Part shown: positions 9,716-19,006 of the stretch, one piece after another
Numbering within the stretch: position 1 is the first letter of the stretch
Layout: every line of letters begins with the position of its first letter
Assembly: GCA_020635675.1 (NCBI GenBank)
Contig: JACJZJ010000003.1
Location: 461,238-525,237, forward strand
Source of the DNA: Flavobacteriales bacterium
GTDB lineage: Bacteria > Bacteroidota > Bacteroidia > Flavobacteriales_F > PHOS-HE28
DNA length: 64,000 bases
Direction: 5' to 3'
Made by a program: the position numbers and the translations under genes
Notes under the pieces: model-generated
Database searches by the model: none
What the model was told of the DNA's origin: nothing
The model's input: the letters and a program-made list of their open reading frames with translations, nothing else

Positions 9716-11623
9716 TCACTTGCCGTTGTCCTTCACCTCTTCGAAATCCACGTCAGTGACCTCCTGGTCGGACGCGCCGTCCGACGATCCGTTGGAGGCT
9801 CCGCCTTCGGCCTGGGCCTGCTGGGTGGCCTTGTACATTTCTTCGCTGGCGGCCTGGAACACGGTGGTCAACTCCTCCATGGCCTTGTCGATGGCCGCGA
9901 GGTCCTGGGCCTTGTGGGCGTCCTTGAGGCGTTCGAGCGCTTCCTCGATCGGCTTCTTCTTCTCGGCCGGGATCTTGTCGCCGAACTCCTTCAGCTGCTT
10001 TTCGGTCTGGAACACCAGGCTGTCGGCGGCGTTCAGTTTGTCGGCCATTTCGCGTGCGGACTTGTCGGCGTCGGCGTTCGCCTCGGCCTCCTGCTTCATC
10101 CGTTCGATGTCGTCCTTGCTGAGGCCACTGCTGGCCTCGATGCGGATGCTCTGCTCCTTGCCCGTCGCCTTGTCCTTTGCGCCGACATGGAGGATGCCGT
10201 TCGCATCGATATCGAAGGTGACCTCGATCTGCGGCATGCCACGGGGTGCGGGCGGGATCCCGTCGAGATGGAACCTGCCGATCGTCCGGTTGGCGTTCGC
10301 CATCGGACGCTCACCCTGCAACACATGGATCTCCACGCTCGGCTGGTTGTCGCTGGCGGTGCTGAACGTTTCGCTTTTCTTGGTCGGGATGGTGGTGTTG
10401 GCCTCGATCAACTTGGTCATCACTCCGCCCATCGTTTCGATCCCGAGGCTCAGCGGGGTCACATCGAGCAGGAGCACGTCCTTCACCTCACCGGTGAGCA
10501 CGCCGCCCTGGATGCTGGCGCCGATGGCCACCACCTCGTCGGGGTTCACACCCTTGCTGGGTTCCTTGCCGAAGAACTTCTTCACGGCGTCCTGGATCGC
10601 GGGAATGCGTGTGCTGCCACCCACCAGGATCACCTCGTCGATGTCGTTGGTCTTGAGACCGGCGTTCTTCAAGGCACTGTCGCACGGGGCGATGGTGCGC
10701 TTGATGAGCGCGTCCGCGAGCTGCTCGAACTTGGCCCGGGTCAGGTTGCGGACCAGGTGCTTGGGAATGCCGTTCACCGGCATGATGTACGGTAGGTTGA
10801 TCTCCGTGCTGGTCGTCGAGCTCAGTTCGATCTTGGCCTTTTCGGCGGCCTCCTTCAAACGTTGCAGGGCCATGGGGTCCTTGCGGAGGTCGAGCCCTTC
10901 GTCCTTGTTGAACTCCTCGGCCAGCCAATCGATGATCACCTGGTCGAAATCGTCGCCCCCGAGGTGGGTGTCCCCATCGGTGCTTTTCACTTCGAAGACA
11001 CCCTCGCCGAGTTCGAGCACGCTCACGTCATGGGTGCCACCGCCGCAATCGAACACGACGATCTTCATGTCCTTGTGCTTCTTGTCCAGCCCGTAGGCCA
11101 GTGCTGCCGCGGTGGGTTCGTTGATGATGCGTCGGACCTTCAGCCCGGCGATCTCGCCGGCCTCCTTGGTGGCCTGGCGCTGCGCATCGTTGAAATAGGC
11201 GGGTACGGTGATCACGGCCTCGCTGACACTGGTACCCAGATGGTCCTCGGCCGTTTTCTTCATTTTCTGCAGGATCATCGCGCTGATCTCCTGCGGTGTG
11301 TATTGACGATCGCCGATCTTCACGCGAGGTGTGTTGCCCTCGCCCTTCACCACTTCGTAGGGCACGCGCTCGATCTCCTTCCTGCATTCGTCGTAGGAAT
11401 TGCCCATGAAGCGTTTGATGGAAAAAATGGTGTTCGTGGGGTTGGTGATGGCCTGACGTTTGGCGGGGTCGCCCACCTTGCGCTCGCCACCTTCCACGAA
11501 GGCCACCACGCTGGGGGTGGTGCGTTTGCCTTCACTGTTGGCGATCACCACCGGCTCGTTGCCTTCCATCACGGCGACGCAACTATTGGTGGTGCCCAGG
11601 TCGATCCCGATGATCTTGCTCAT
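9716..11623 (-). CDS. dnaK: Molecular chaperone DnaK (Hsp70)
   Basis: 635 residues from MSKIIGIDLGTTNSC, close to the E. coli length of 638; 15 in-frame upstream codons were rejected because the family starts at MSK. The ATPase domain (1-380) shows the phosphate-1 motif GIDLGTTNSC, the phosphate-2 motif VVFDCGGGTHDVS and the adenosine motif ILVGGSTRIPAI. The substrate-binding domain (about 385-505) shows LLLDVTPLSLGIETMGG. The C-terminal lid is followed by an A/S/G-rich tail ending VTDVDFEEVKDNGK. It folds nascent and stress-damaged proteins with DnaJ and GrpE, neither of which is in this window. No CIRCE element was seen upstream. Confidence 0.98.
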   Translation of the reverse strand: MSKIIGIDLGTTNSCVAVMEGNEPVVIANSEGKRTTPSVVAFVEGGERKVGDPAKRQAITNPTNTIFSIKRFMGNSYDECRKEIERVPYEVVKGEGNTPRVKIGDRQYTPQEISAMILQKMKKTAEDHLGTSVSEAVITVPAYFNDAQRQATKEAGEIAGLKVRRIINEPTAAALAYGLDKKHKDMKIVVFDCGGGTHDVSVLELGEGVFEVKSTDGDTHLGGDDFDQVIIDWLAEEFNKDEGLDLRKDPMALQRLKEAAEKAKIELSSTTSTEINLPYIMPVNGIPKHLVRNLTRAKFEQLADALIKRTIAPCDSALKNAGLKTNDIDEVILVGGSTRIPAIQDAVKKFFGKEPSKGVNPDEVVAIGASIQGGVLTGEVKDVLLLDVTPLSLGIETMGGVMTKLIEANTTIPTKKSETFSTASDNQPSVEIHVLQGERPMANANRTIGRFHLDGIPPAPRGMPQIEVTFDIDANGILHVGAKDKATGKEQSIRIEASSGLSKDDIERMKQEAEANADADKSAREMADKLNAADSLVFQTEKQLKEFGDKIPAEKKKPIEEALERLKDAHKAQDLAAIDKAMEELTTVFQAASEEMYKATQQAQAEGGASNGSSDGASDQEVTDVDFEEVKDNGK

Positions 11624-11760
11624 GCTTGCTGGTCTTTGGCGGTTCTTGGTAACGCCCGCTCCGGTCAATCACCGTGCCATTGGACGCAGCGGGCCCCGAT
11701 CCTGCCGATCGCTCGCAAAAGCCCGTGGGACGCGTCCTTGATCCCTGTCAGATCGTCAGC

Positions 11761-12789
11761 CTAGTTGCAGCCGATCGCTCCGGAACTGCCGGGGAAGCAG
11801 AAAAGGAGGCTTCCCGTATAGTAACCTTCGACCAACTCCAGTTTCGAATCATCATTGATCCGGAGCGTGGCGATGTCCACCTTTCTACTGGAGAACAAAC
11901 CATAGCCGTTGGTGACGTTGGTATAGTCCGGACGCTCCTCGATGATCCCGCTCACCGGCTCGGCCAGGCTCAGGTAGGTATTGAACTCCTCTCCGGCCAC
12001 TTCGAAGATCATCGACATCCCATCGACCAGGCGCTTGATCACGCTGGGATCCACAGGTACGGCGTTGGCGATGCTCTGGAAGAAATCCTCGCCCGAAAAA
12101 GTGAGTTCCAGTTGCTGATTGCCGGCGGTGGAGGTGGTAATGACCGAGCCGACCTTGCGCTTGATGCTGATGACCCCGGAGGTGTCCGCCCCGGTGTGGA
12201 CGTTGCGGTAGCGGAATTCGAATGAGACGTCGTAGCGTTTCCCGTTCGCCGCACTGCGGAATTTGAGGGAAGGCTCCTTGTATTGTCCGGCCTGGAAAAG
12301 ATTGGCTCCGGACCCCTGGTTCGTGAGGTAGTTGCTGATGGGGATCACCTCACCGACGATGGGGGTGGTGGCCTCGACATGCTGGTCCTTCACGTCGATG
12401 ATGAGCTTGTAGGTGCTGTTCACATCCAGCGGTGCGGAGTATTTGTACAGTACTTGGTCCGGACCATAGAACGTACCCGGGTCTCGGTTCGGGACATGCA
12501 CCGTGTCCAGATCGACCGTATAGTTGTCGATCAGTCGGACCATCTTGGCGTGCAGTTGGTCGTACGGATAAAGGTTCGAGTCCGGCACCTGTGCGAACAC
12601 GTACGCATCCCCATCGCCCAGGAAGGCCTTGTTGATCTTGATGTAATGGACGTCACCCGCATCCGCGGTCGAAAGCAGACCGTACACGATGGTGATGTTC
12701 TTGTAGGGGGCGTTCACATCGAGTTCGGTGCTGCAACCCATGATAAGTGACAGTGCGAGCAACGCGGTCGGAATGCGGACGTTCATCAT
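11761..12789 (-). CDS. Lipoprotein of Bacteroidota, DUF4249-like
   Basis: 342 residues from MMNVRIPTALL; the frame extends upstream, but the lipobox LSLIMGC directly after this start and a -7 box 25 bp before it fix the start. After the lipid-anchored Cys the protein is a beta-rich extracytoplasmic domain (NITIVYGLLS, KINKAFLGDGDAYVFAQ). This resembles the DUF4249 outer-membrane lipoproteins that usually sit beside TonB-dependent receptors, but no receptor gene is next to it here. Its function is unknown. The family assignment rests on pattern, length and lipobox only. Confidence 0.7.
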   Translation of the reverse strand: MMNVRIPTALLALSLIMGCSTELDVNAPYKNITIVYGLLSTADAGDVHYIKINKAFLGDGDAYVFAQVPDSNLYPYDQLHAKMVRLIDNYTVDLDTVHVPNRDPGTFYGPDQVLYKYSAPLDVNSTYKLIIDVKDQHVEATTPIVGEVIPISNYLTNQGSGANLFQAGQYKEPSLKFRSAANGKRYDVSFEFRYRNVHTGADTSGVISIKRKVGSVITTSTAGNQQLELTFSGEDFFQSIANAVPVDPSVIKRLVDGMSMIFEVAGEEFNTYLSLAEPVSGIIEERPDYTNVTNGYGLFSSRKVDIATLRINDDSKLELVEGYYTGSLLFCFPGSSGAIGCN

Positions 12790-12813
12790 CAAGAAGCCTT
12801 GCGGAATGGCGGT

Positions 12814-12821
12814 CAAAGATA
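12814..12821 (-). promoter_or_regulatory. Bacteroidota -7 box for the DUF4249-like lipoprotein gene
   Basis: TATCTTTG on the minus strand matches TAnnTTTG, 25 bp before the ATG at 12789. No clear -33 element was found. Confidence 0.55.
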
Positions 12822-12897
12822 GGCGTGCGCGCCGACCGGGACCGGACACGGCGAGGAACGGCGGTGCCTGACCGCTGAACGGCCCTGGACCGATCCT

Positions 12898-12905
12898 TAG
12901 TTTTG
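12898..12905 (+). promoter_or_regulatory. Bacteroidota -7 box for panB
   Basis: TAGTTTTG matches TAnnTTTG, 27 bp before the panB ATG. Confidence 0.55.
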
Positions 12906-12931
12906 ATGCCCATGACCAATGCACGCTCAGC

Positions 12932-13747
12932 ATGACCCAGGCAGGCAAGGCCAAACGCGTGACCACGCATGTGCTGCAGGAGATGAAGGCGGCGGGTGAG
13001 AATATCGCCATGCTGACCGCCTATGACTACTCGCTTGCCCGACTGGTGGACCATGCAGGTATCGATGTGATCCTGGTGGGTGATTCCGCAAGCAACGTCA
13101 TGGCCGGCCATGAGACCACGTTGCCCATCACCCTGGACCAGATGATCTACCATGCGAGCAGCGTGGTGCGGGGGGTGGAGCGAGCCCTGGTGGTGGTGGA
13201 CCTGCCGTTCGGGACCTATCAGGGCAATTCGAAGGAAGCCCTGGGATCGGCGATCCGCATCATGAAGGAAAGCGGCGCACATGCCGTAAAGCTCGAAGGT
13301 GGGAAGGAGGTGATCGAAAGCATCGGAAGGATCCTCACGGCGGGCATTCCTGTGATGGGGCATCTGGGCCTGACGCCCCAGAGCATATACAAGTTCGGGA
13401 CCTACGTGGTGCGCGCCAAGGAGGAGGCGGAAGCGGAGCGCCTGCGATCGGACGCCCTTCTGCTGGAGGAGGCCGGATGTTTCGCGATCGTTCTGGAGAA
13501 GATCCCTGCGGAACTGGCCGCCGCGGTGGCCGCCAGCGTGCGGATACCCGTGATCGGCATCGGCGCCGGCGGGAGCGTGGACGGCCAGGTGCTGGTGTTG
13601 CACGACATGCTCGGGATCAACACGGAGTTCCACCCCCGGTTCCTGCGTCGCTACGCCGATCTGCATGAGGCGATCACCGGTGCCGTGGGACGCTACATCG
13701 AAGACGTGCGTTCTGGTGACTTCCCCAACAAGGACGAACAATATTGA
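12932..13747 (+). CDS. panB: 3-methyl-2-oxobutanoate hydroxymethyltransferase
   Basis: 271 residues, normal for PanB. It transfers a hydroxymethyl group from 5,10-methylenetetrahydrofolate to alpha-ketoisovalerate to make ketopantoate, the first committed step of pantothenate and coenzyme A synthesis, in the cytoplasm. Diagnostic motifs are LTAYDYSLARL at about residue 30, VGDSASNVMAGHETTLPIT at about 50 (metal and substrate site), PVMGHLGLTPQS at about 140, and GIGAGGSVDGQVLVLHDMLG at about 210. It overlaps or abuts the next gene, an RNA pseudouridine synthase, suggesting one transcript. No other pan genes are nearby. Confidence 0.97.
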   Translation: MTQAGKAKRVTTHVLQEMKAAGENIAMLTAYDYSLARLVDHAGIDVILVGDSASNVMAGHETTLPITLDQMIYHASSVVRGVERALVVVDLPFGTYQGNSKEALGSAIRIMKESGAHAVKLEGGKEVIESIGRILTAGIPVMGHLGLTPQSIYKFGTYVVRAKEEAEAERLRSDALLLEEAGCFAIVLEKIPAELAAAVAASVRIPVIGIGAGGSVDGQVLVLHDMLGINTEFHPRFLRRYADLHEAITGAVGRYIEDVRSGDFPNKDEQY

Positions 13748-13766
13748 CCACGGCGCTCTCCCGGAG

Positions 13767-14417
13767 GTGGTGTACCGGGACGAGGCCCTGCTCGCGGTGA
13801 ACAAGCCCTGTGGTATGGCATCGCAGGCCGACCCGACGGGCCCCGGACTGTTGGAGCATCTTCAGCGTATGCTGTCCCTACCGAACATCGGGCTGCCGCA
13901 TCGTTTGGACCGGCCGGTGAGCGGGGTGCTGCTGTTCACGCTGGGCCGGGAGCATCTGGCCCGCATGAACGAGCTTTTCCGGAAGCATCACGTGCACAAG
14001 ACCTATTGGGCGATCGTGGAGGGCGTATTCAACGGCCGTCAGGTCCTGCGGAACGAATTGCGCCAGGACCCGCGTGCACGGAAGGCGCGGGTGTCCGCGG
14101 GTGAAGGGGCCCGGCTGGAGGTCGTGCCGCTCGTACATGGTGAGCGGTACACCCTTGTTCGCGCCGACGCGGACGGAGGACTGTTCCATCAGGTGCGTGC
14201 CCAGCTTGCGGCAGCTGGACATCCGGTGAAGGGCGACGTGAAGTATGGTGCACGGCGCGGAGAGAAGGACCGCTCCATCGCACTGCATGCGCGGCGCATC
14301 GCCTTCGACCATCCGGCAAGGGCGGAGAGGATGGAGATCCTGGCGCCCGCGCCCGATCGTCCACTTTGGAACACGTTGCTCGATGCGTACCGCCCGGAAG
14401 TGTCAAAAGAAGGATGA
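13767..14417 (+). CDS. RluA-family RNA pseudouridine synthase
   Basis: About 216 residues. The catalytic motif PHRLDRPVSGVLLF (Asp about 50 residues in), preceded by LLAVNKPCGM and followed by KTYWAIVEG and HQVRAQLAAAGHPVKGDVKYG, is typical of RluA-type enzymes that isomerise uridine to pseudouridine in rRNA or tRNA. The RNA target cannot be told from sequence. The start is uncertain: no ATG lies near the conserved N-terminus. GTG at 13767 (chosen) lies just after GGAGG, ATT at 13743 would overlap the panB stop, and ATG at 13665 would overlap panB by 83 bp. The stop overlaps the next start (ATGATGA), indicating translational coupling. Confidence 0.85.
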   Translation: MVYRDEALLAVNKPCGMASQADPTGPGLLEHLQRMLSLPNIGLPHRLDRPVSGVLLFTLGREHLARMNELFRKHHVHKTYWAIVEGVFNGRQVLRNELRQDPRARKARVSAGEGARLEVVPLVHGERYTLVRADADGGLFHQVRAQLAAAGHPVKGDVKYGARRGEKDRSIALHARRIAFDHPARAERMEILAPAPDRPLWNTLLDAYRPEVSKEG

Positions 14418-15019
14418 TGTGCAAGCGGATACCCGGGCTCCTGTTCGCCTTCTGCATCCATGCGGCCGGTCTTGCGCAGGAGCATCCTTTCCTTTCCGGC
14501 TTCGAGGTGACCGAGCAGGAGGGCGTGGTGCAGTTGGATTGGACCATGGTCGCCGGGAGCACCTGCGAGGGGATCGATATCCTGCGTGGCACCGATCCGG
14601 AACAATTGACCGGGATCGGGCACATCGCCGGTGTATGCGGGGACATCGCCCAGCCCGTTTCGTACACCTGGACCGATGCGGACCCGCCGGAACTGGTGAC
14701 GCTGTACTACAGGTTGATCCTCGGTCTGAACGGGCCATCCTCCGTACAGCAGGTGGAGGTCACGCACCTGGTCCAGAGCCAGCAACTGGTCCTGCCGGTC
14801 CCTGTGGCGGACCGGGTCACCCTGTTGTTCCGGATCGACGACCGCACCATGCTGCGGTTACTGGTGATCAGCATGTCCGGAGCCATCATGCTCGATCAGG
14901 AGGACCTGCTGGGCGGTCGCCGGACGATCGATACAAGCGATTGGTCCGCCGGTACGTATGCATTCCGTGCGTCATGGACCGGAGGTGCCGGCAATGGTCG
15001 GTTCGTTGTGGTGCATTGA
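14414..15019 (+). CDS. Exported protein with a type IX sorting-like C-terminus
   Basis: 201 residues from MMCKRIPGLLF, with AAGAAGG just upstream and the start overlapping the pseudouridine synthase stop. The signal peptide ends near AAGLAQ. The middle part resembles a fibronectin-III-like beta domain (FEVTEQEGVVQLDWTM, VSYTWTDADPP, VTLYYRLIL). The last 75 residues have the form of a type A sorting domain (VPVADRVTLLFR, SMSGAIML, WSAGTYAFRA, GRFVVVH). A cell-surface or secreted role is inferred; no enzyme signature was seen. Confidence 0.75.
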   Translation: MMCKRIPGLLFAFCIHAAGLAQEHPFLSGFEVTEQEGVVQLDWTMVAGSTCEGIDILRGTDPEQLTGIGHIAGVCGDIAQPVSYTWTDADPPELVTLYYRLILGLNGPSSVQQVEVTHLVQSQQLVLPVPVADRVTLLFRIDDRTMLRLLVISMSGAIMLDQEDLLGGRRTIDTSDWSAGTYAFRASWTGGAGNGRFVVVH

Positions 15020-15043
15020 GGGTCCGGGGCTAACTTGGCCTGC

Positions 15044-16447
15044 ATGCGCTCCCTTCGTTGTCTGCCGCTCTTGCTCACCTGTTCCATCGTATCCGCGAAC
15101 GCCCAGGTCCTCATTGCTGATTCGCTGCTGCAAACGCTCTCGGTCCAGGACCTCATCGGTGAGGGGATCGGGAACGCGGAAAGCGGGATCGCCATCCACA
15201 AGTTGCGCTACTGGACCGAGGACGCACATGGCGCCCCCATCGTGGCGTCCGGGGCCATGGTGGTGCCCACCGATGACAGTTGCCATCATGCGTTGGTCAC
15301 TTACATGCACGGGACCATCCTGGATAAGGAGGCTGTCCCGTCGCGGTTGAGCAATGAGATCACCGTGGGCCATTACCTCGGCGCGTCGAACTACCTGGCG
15401 GTGCTGCCGGACTACGTCGGTCTTGGCGATTCCCCGGGGATGCACCCGTACATCCACGCACGGAGCGAGGCGATGGCCAGCATCGATCTGATGCGGGCCG
15501 CGCGGGAATGGTGCACCCAACATGCCGTGATGTTGAACGGGCAGGTGTTCCTTGTGGGCTACAGCCAGGGTGGCCATGCCTGCATGGCCACCCACCGGCT
15601 CATCCAGGAGGAATTCCAGGACGAGTTCAATGTGGTCGCCAGCGCGCCTTGTTCGGGCCCCTATGACGCCTCGGGTGTGCAGGCCCAGGTGATGGTGGAC
15701 ACCGTCCCTTATCCGGCGCCATACTACCTGCCATACATCGTACTGGCCTACCGTGACATCTACCCGGGTCTTTTTACACAGCCGAACGAGGTGTTCAAGT
15801 CGCCATGGGACACGCTTCTTCCGCCGCTCTTCGACGGAACGCATGGATCGGGAGAGGTGGACGCCCTGATGCCCAGCGTCCCGAGCCAGGTGCTCCAGGA
15901 CAGCGTGCTCCAGGCCTTCGCGAACGATCCACAGCATCCCTTCCGCCTGGCCCTGGAAGCCAACGATACCTACCATTGGGCCCCGCAGGCGAATTTGCGC
16001 ATGTACTACTGCAGTGGGGATGACCATGTCTTCTACACGAACACGATCGTGGCGGAGCAGGCCATGCTGACGAACGGCTCAACACATGTCAGCAAGCAGG
16101 ATATGGGCCTGCTCGATCATGGTTCATGTGCCTTCCCCGCACTGCTTGCCGTGAAGTATTGGTTCGACCAACAGCAGGCGGATTGCACCTGGAACGGGGT
16201 CATTGAACGGTCCGGTCCCTCATGGCGGCTCGTGCCGGATCCGGCGGTCGATCATTGTGTGCTCCGTGGTCGCGATGCATCAACGATCCGATGGACCATC
16301 GTCGATCCGGCGGGTAGGTCCTTGTATGCGGGTCAGGGTGTTCGGGAAGTGGAACTGCCCGTTCATCGACTTGCGGTAGGCACCTACGTCGTACTGATCT
16401 CCGGCGATGGAGAGGTCGCCCGTCTGCCGCTCGTCGTGGTCCGCTGA
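15044..16447 (+). CDS. Secreted alpha/beta hydrolase (secretory-lipase-like) with a type IX sorting-like C-terminus
   Basis: 467 residues from MRSLRCLPLLLTC; a TTG nine bases upstream was rejected. The signal peptide ends near VSANAQ. The hydrolase core has an oxyanion-region motif TYMHGTIL, the strand LAVLPDYVGLGDSPG, and the nucleophile elbow VGYSQGG with Ser174. Candidate acid and His residues are Asp in YCSGDDHVFY and His in LLDHGSC. This combination is typical of fungal LIP-like secretory lipases and esterases. The C-terminal part (DASTIRWTIVDPAGRSLY, LAVGTYVVLIS, RLPLVVVR) resembles a type A sorting domain, so surface display or secretion is inferred. The substrate is unknown, an ester or acylglycerol being likely. 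Confidence 0.82.
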   Translation: MRSLRCLPLLLTCSIVSANAQVLIADSLLQTLSVQDLIGEGIGNAESGIAIHKLRYWTEDAHGAPIVASGAMVVPTDDSCHHALVTYMHGTILDKEAVPSRLSNEITVGHYLGASNYLAVLPDYVGLGDSPGMHPYIHARSEAMASIDLMRAAREWCTQHAVMLNGQVFLVGYSQGGHACMATHRLIQEEFQDEFNVVASAPCSGPYDASGVQAQVMVDTVPYPAPYYLPYIVLAYRDIYPGLFTQPNEVFKSPWDTLLPPLFDGTHGSGEVDALMPSVPSQVLQDSVLQAFANDPQHPFRLALEANDTYHWAPQANLRMYYCSGDDHVFYTNTIVAEQAMLTNGSTHVSKQDMGLLDHGSCAFPALLAVKYWFDQQQADCTWNGVIERSGPSWRLVPDPAVDHCVLRGRDASTIRWTIVDPAGRSLYAGQGVREVELPVHRLAVGTYVVLISGDGEVARLPLVVVR

Positions 16448-16449
16448 GC

Positions 16450-18912
16450 TCAGACGGGATCCACGTCAACGATGATGCGCACGGCCCCATGAAGGGGTGC
16501 GTCGCGCAGTTCACGATAGGCCTCCTGGACCTTGTGCTTCTCCCTGGTGTGGTCGCTGCGGCGCAATTTCACGAGCACGTTCCGGATGTGCTGGTCACGG
16601 ACCCAGGCCACGGCAGGTACCTCCGGTCCGAGCACGCGATCGCCGAAATACGGATGGAGCCGCTCCATGAGGGCTGCCGCGGCGGCCGCGACACGTTCCT
16701 CCGAACGATGCTTGAAGGTGAACCTGACCAACCGGCTGAAGGGCGGATAGCCATGCGCCCGCCGATGCTCAAGCTCATACCGATGGAATCCGTCGACATC
16801 ATGGGCCAGTACGAAACCGATGACCGGATGGGCCACATCGAACGCCTGCACCAGGACCCGTCCCACCTGACCGCGGCGCCCCGACCGTCCGGCCACTTGC
16901 GCCATCAGCTGGAACCCGCGTTCATGCGCGCGCAGATCGGGGAACTTCAGCAGGCGGTCGGCGTTCAGGATGCCGACGAGGGAGACGCGTTCGAAATCCA
17001 ACCCCTTGGTGACCATCTGTGTACCGATCAACACATCGATGCCCCCTTCGGCGAAAGTGCCCAGTATCCGATCGAGGCCGTGCCGACCGCGGGCGGTATC
17101 CTGGTCGAGCCGGGCGATCCGGGCCTCGGGCAGGTGGAGCGCCAGCTCCTCTTCGATCCGCTCGGTGCCCAGGCCGATCATGCGCAGGCGTGCCGACCCG
17201 CATTCCGGGCAGAACGCAGGAGGCGGGTACGACCGCCCGCAGTAATGGCAGCGAAGGACATGGTCGCGCTTGTGGTATGTGAGCCCGACGTCACAGTGCG
17301 CACACTCCGGCACATGCCCGCACTGTTCGCATTGCCAGATCGGCGCGTAGCCACGTCGGTTCTGGAACAGGATGGCCTGTTCACGGCGTTCCACCGTATG
17401 GCCGATGGCCTCCAGGAGCTCCGGGGTGAAATGACCCCGCATGCGCCGCTGTTGGTGGGCACGGCGCAGGTCGATGGTGGCGATCTCCGGCAGAACGCTG
17501 TCCCCATAGCGTTCGTTCAACCGCACCAGACCGTATTTCCCCGTATCGGCATTGAAACGGCTCTCGAGTGACGGGGTGGCGGAGCCCAGCACAACGGGCG
17601 CGCCGACCTGCCCGCCCAGAACGATGGCCATGTCACGCGCATGATAGCGCGGTGCCGGATCCTGTTGCTTGTAGCTGGGGTCGTGCTCCTCATCCACGAT
17701 GATGAGCGAGAGCTTCCTGAAAGGCAGGAACAGCGCCGAGCGGGCGCCGATCACGAGGGGATGGCGTGCCGGGTCTTCCAGAAGGGTCATCCAAAGTTCC
17801 GTGCGCTGGCGCGCGGTGAGCCGGGAGTGGAATACCGTCGCGCGTTCCCCGAACCGGGCGCTCAATCGTGCTACCAATTGCCCGGTGAGCGCGATCTCCG
17901 GGAGCAGATAGAGCACCTGCCCCCCGCTGTCGATCGCCTCCTCGATAAGGTGTACGTACAGTTCGGTCTTGCCGGAGGAGGTGACCCCTTGGAGCAGCGT
18001 GGTCCCATGCGCACCCATCGCGCTCCTCAAACCGGTGATCGCTTCCCGTTGTGCGGGCGATAGCGTCGGTACGTTCGATGGACCGGATGCCGGACCGGAC
18101 CGGTCGGCAGGGCGCTCCTCAAGTGCGAGGACCCCTTTCTTCACCAAGGCGTTCATAGCGGACCGGCCTGCATCACTGCTGCTCAACAAGGCGGCCATTG
18201 GTGTTTCCGCGGGCGCGCCGGGGGACCATTTCGAGCGTTCGATGAACCGCATCAGCAGCGCAAGCTGTTTGGGCGCACGCTCCAGCGCTGCGAACCAATG
18301 GCGCACGCGCTCCTCGGTGCTTTCACCATCCGCCAGGCGGACATACTTCTCCATGCGCGGCTTGAAATCCCCCTCGAGCCGCTCCTCCAGCGCTACGGCG
18401 CCCCTGTCGATAAGTTCCTTGGTCACCCGGATGGGGTCCTTGACACCAAGGAGGTCCCCAGCCTGCGCCAGTGAAAGCACGCGTTCGCGCTCCAGTACCT
18501 CGAGAAGCAGTGTCAAGCGCTGATCGGCGATCATCGCAGTGGCGGTTCCGGCGGTGGCGACGATCCGAGTTGTGCTGCTCAATTGCAGCTGGGGTGGCAG
18601 GGCCGCCAACATCACCTCACCGAGGGAGCAGAGATAGTGGCCGGCGATCGTTCCCCAGAGATCGAGCTGGACCGGCGTCACCATCGGGTGCGCGTCCAGC
18701 ACGGAGAGCACCTCCCTGGTCCGCCTTCCCTCCGGGGGATGCTGCACTGTTCGCAGGACCAATGCGGCATAGAGCTTCCTTCCGCGACCGAAGGGGACCA
18801 CCACGCGCATGCCTGGAACCACGGAAGGCAGTGATGCCGGTAGCGCGTAGGTGAACGTACCTTCAACGGCGGCCGGTAGCACCACTTCAACGAAGGTCAC
18901 CGTGCGGTCCAT
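16450..18912 (-). CDS. priA: Primosomal protein N' (replication restart helicase PriA)
   Basis: 820 residues, as in other Bacteroidota. It recognises stalled forks and D-loops and loads the replicative helicase. An N-terminal 3'-DNA-binding domain (1-110) is followed by a winged-helix linker and helicase lobes with Walker A LLQGVTSSGKTELY, motif II IIVDEEHDPSYKQ, LGSATPSLES and ILFQNRRGYAP. The zinc module contains eight cysteines (CEQCGHVPECAHC, then CHYCGRSY and CPECGS). A late motif TQMVTKGLDFERVSLVGILNAD is complete. It is convergent with the lipase gene, the two stops being 2 bp apart. A single-gene unit is likely. Confidence 0.97.
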   Translation of the reverse strand: MDRTVTFVEVVLPAAVEGTFTYALPASLPSVVPGMRVVVPFGRGRKLYAALVLRTVQHPPEGRRTREVLSVLDAHPMVTPVQLDLWGTIAGHYLCSLGEVMLAALPPQLQLSSTTRIVATAGTATAMIADQRLTLLLEVLERERVLSLAQAGDLLGVKDPIRVTKELIDRGAVALEERLEGDFKPRMEKYVRLADGESTEERVRHWFAALERAPKQLALLMRFIERSKWSPGAPAETPMAALLSSSDAGRSAMNALVKKGVLALEERPADRSGPASGPSNVPTLSPAQREAITGLRSAMGAHGTTLLQGVTSSGKTELYVHLIEEAIDSGGQVLYLLPEIALTGQLVARLSARFGERATVFHSRLTARQRTELWMTLLEDPARHPLVIGARSALFLPFRKLSLIIVDEEHDPSYKQQDPAPRYHARDMAIVLGGQVGAPVVLGSATPSLESRFNADTGKYGLVRLNERYGDSVLPEIATIDLRRAHQQRRMRGHFTPELLEAIGHTVERREQAILFQNRRGYAPIWQCEQCGHVPECAHCDVGLTYHKRDHVLRCHYCGRSYPPPAFCPECGSARLRMIGLGTERIEEELALHLPEARIARLDQDTARGRHGLDRILGTFAEGGIDVLIGTQMVTKGLDFERVSLVGILNADRLLKFPDLRAHERGFQLMAQVAGRSGRRGQVGRVLVQAFDVAHPVIGFVLAHDVDGFHRYELEHRRAHGYPPFSRLVRFTFKHRSEERVAAAAAALMERLHPYFGDRVLGPEVPAVAWVRDQHIRNVLVKLRRSDHTREKHKVQEAYRELRDAPLHGAVRIIVDVDPV

Positions 18913-19006
18913 GGCCGGGCAAGTTTACCCAGGATCCCCAGCGAAAGGGCAACTCGGCGGTCCCCCCTTGCGTCCTGATGCCGAGCAACGTGTAATTTGC
19001 GAAGGC

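Noticed and set aside
9720..11764. Long plus-strand frames opposite dnaK
   Set aside because: Antisense to an unmistakable DnaK; no signal or domain in their products.
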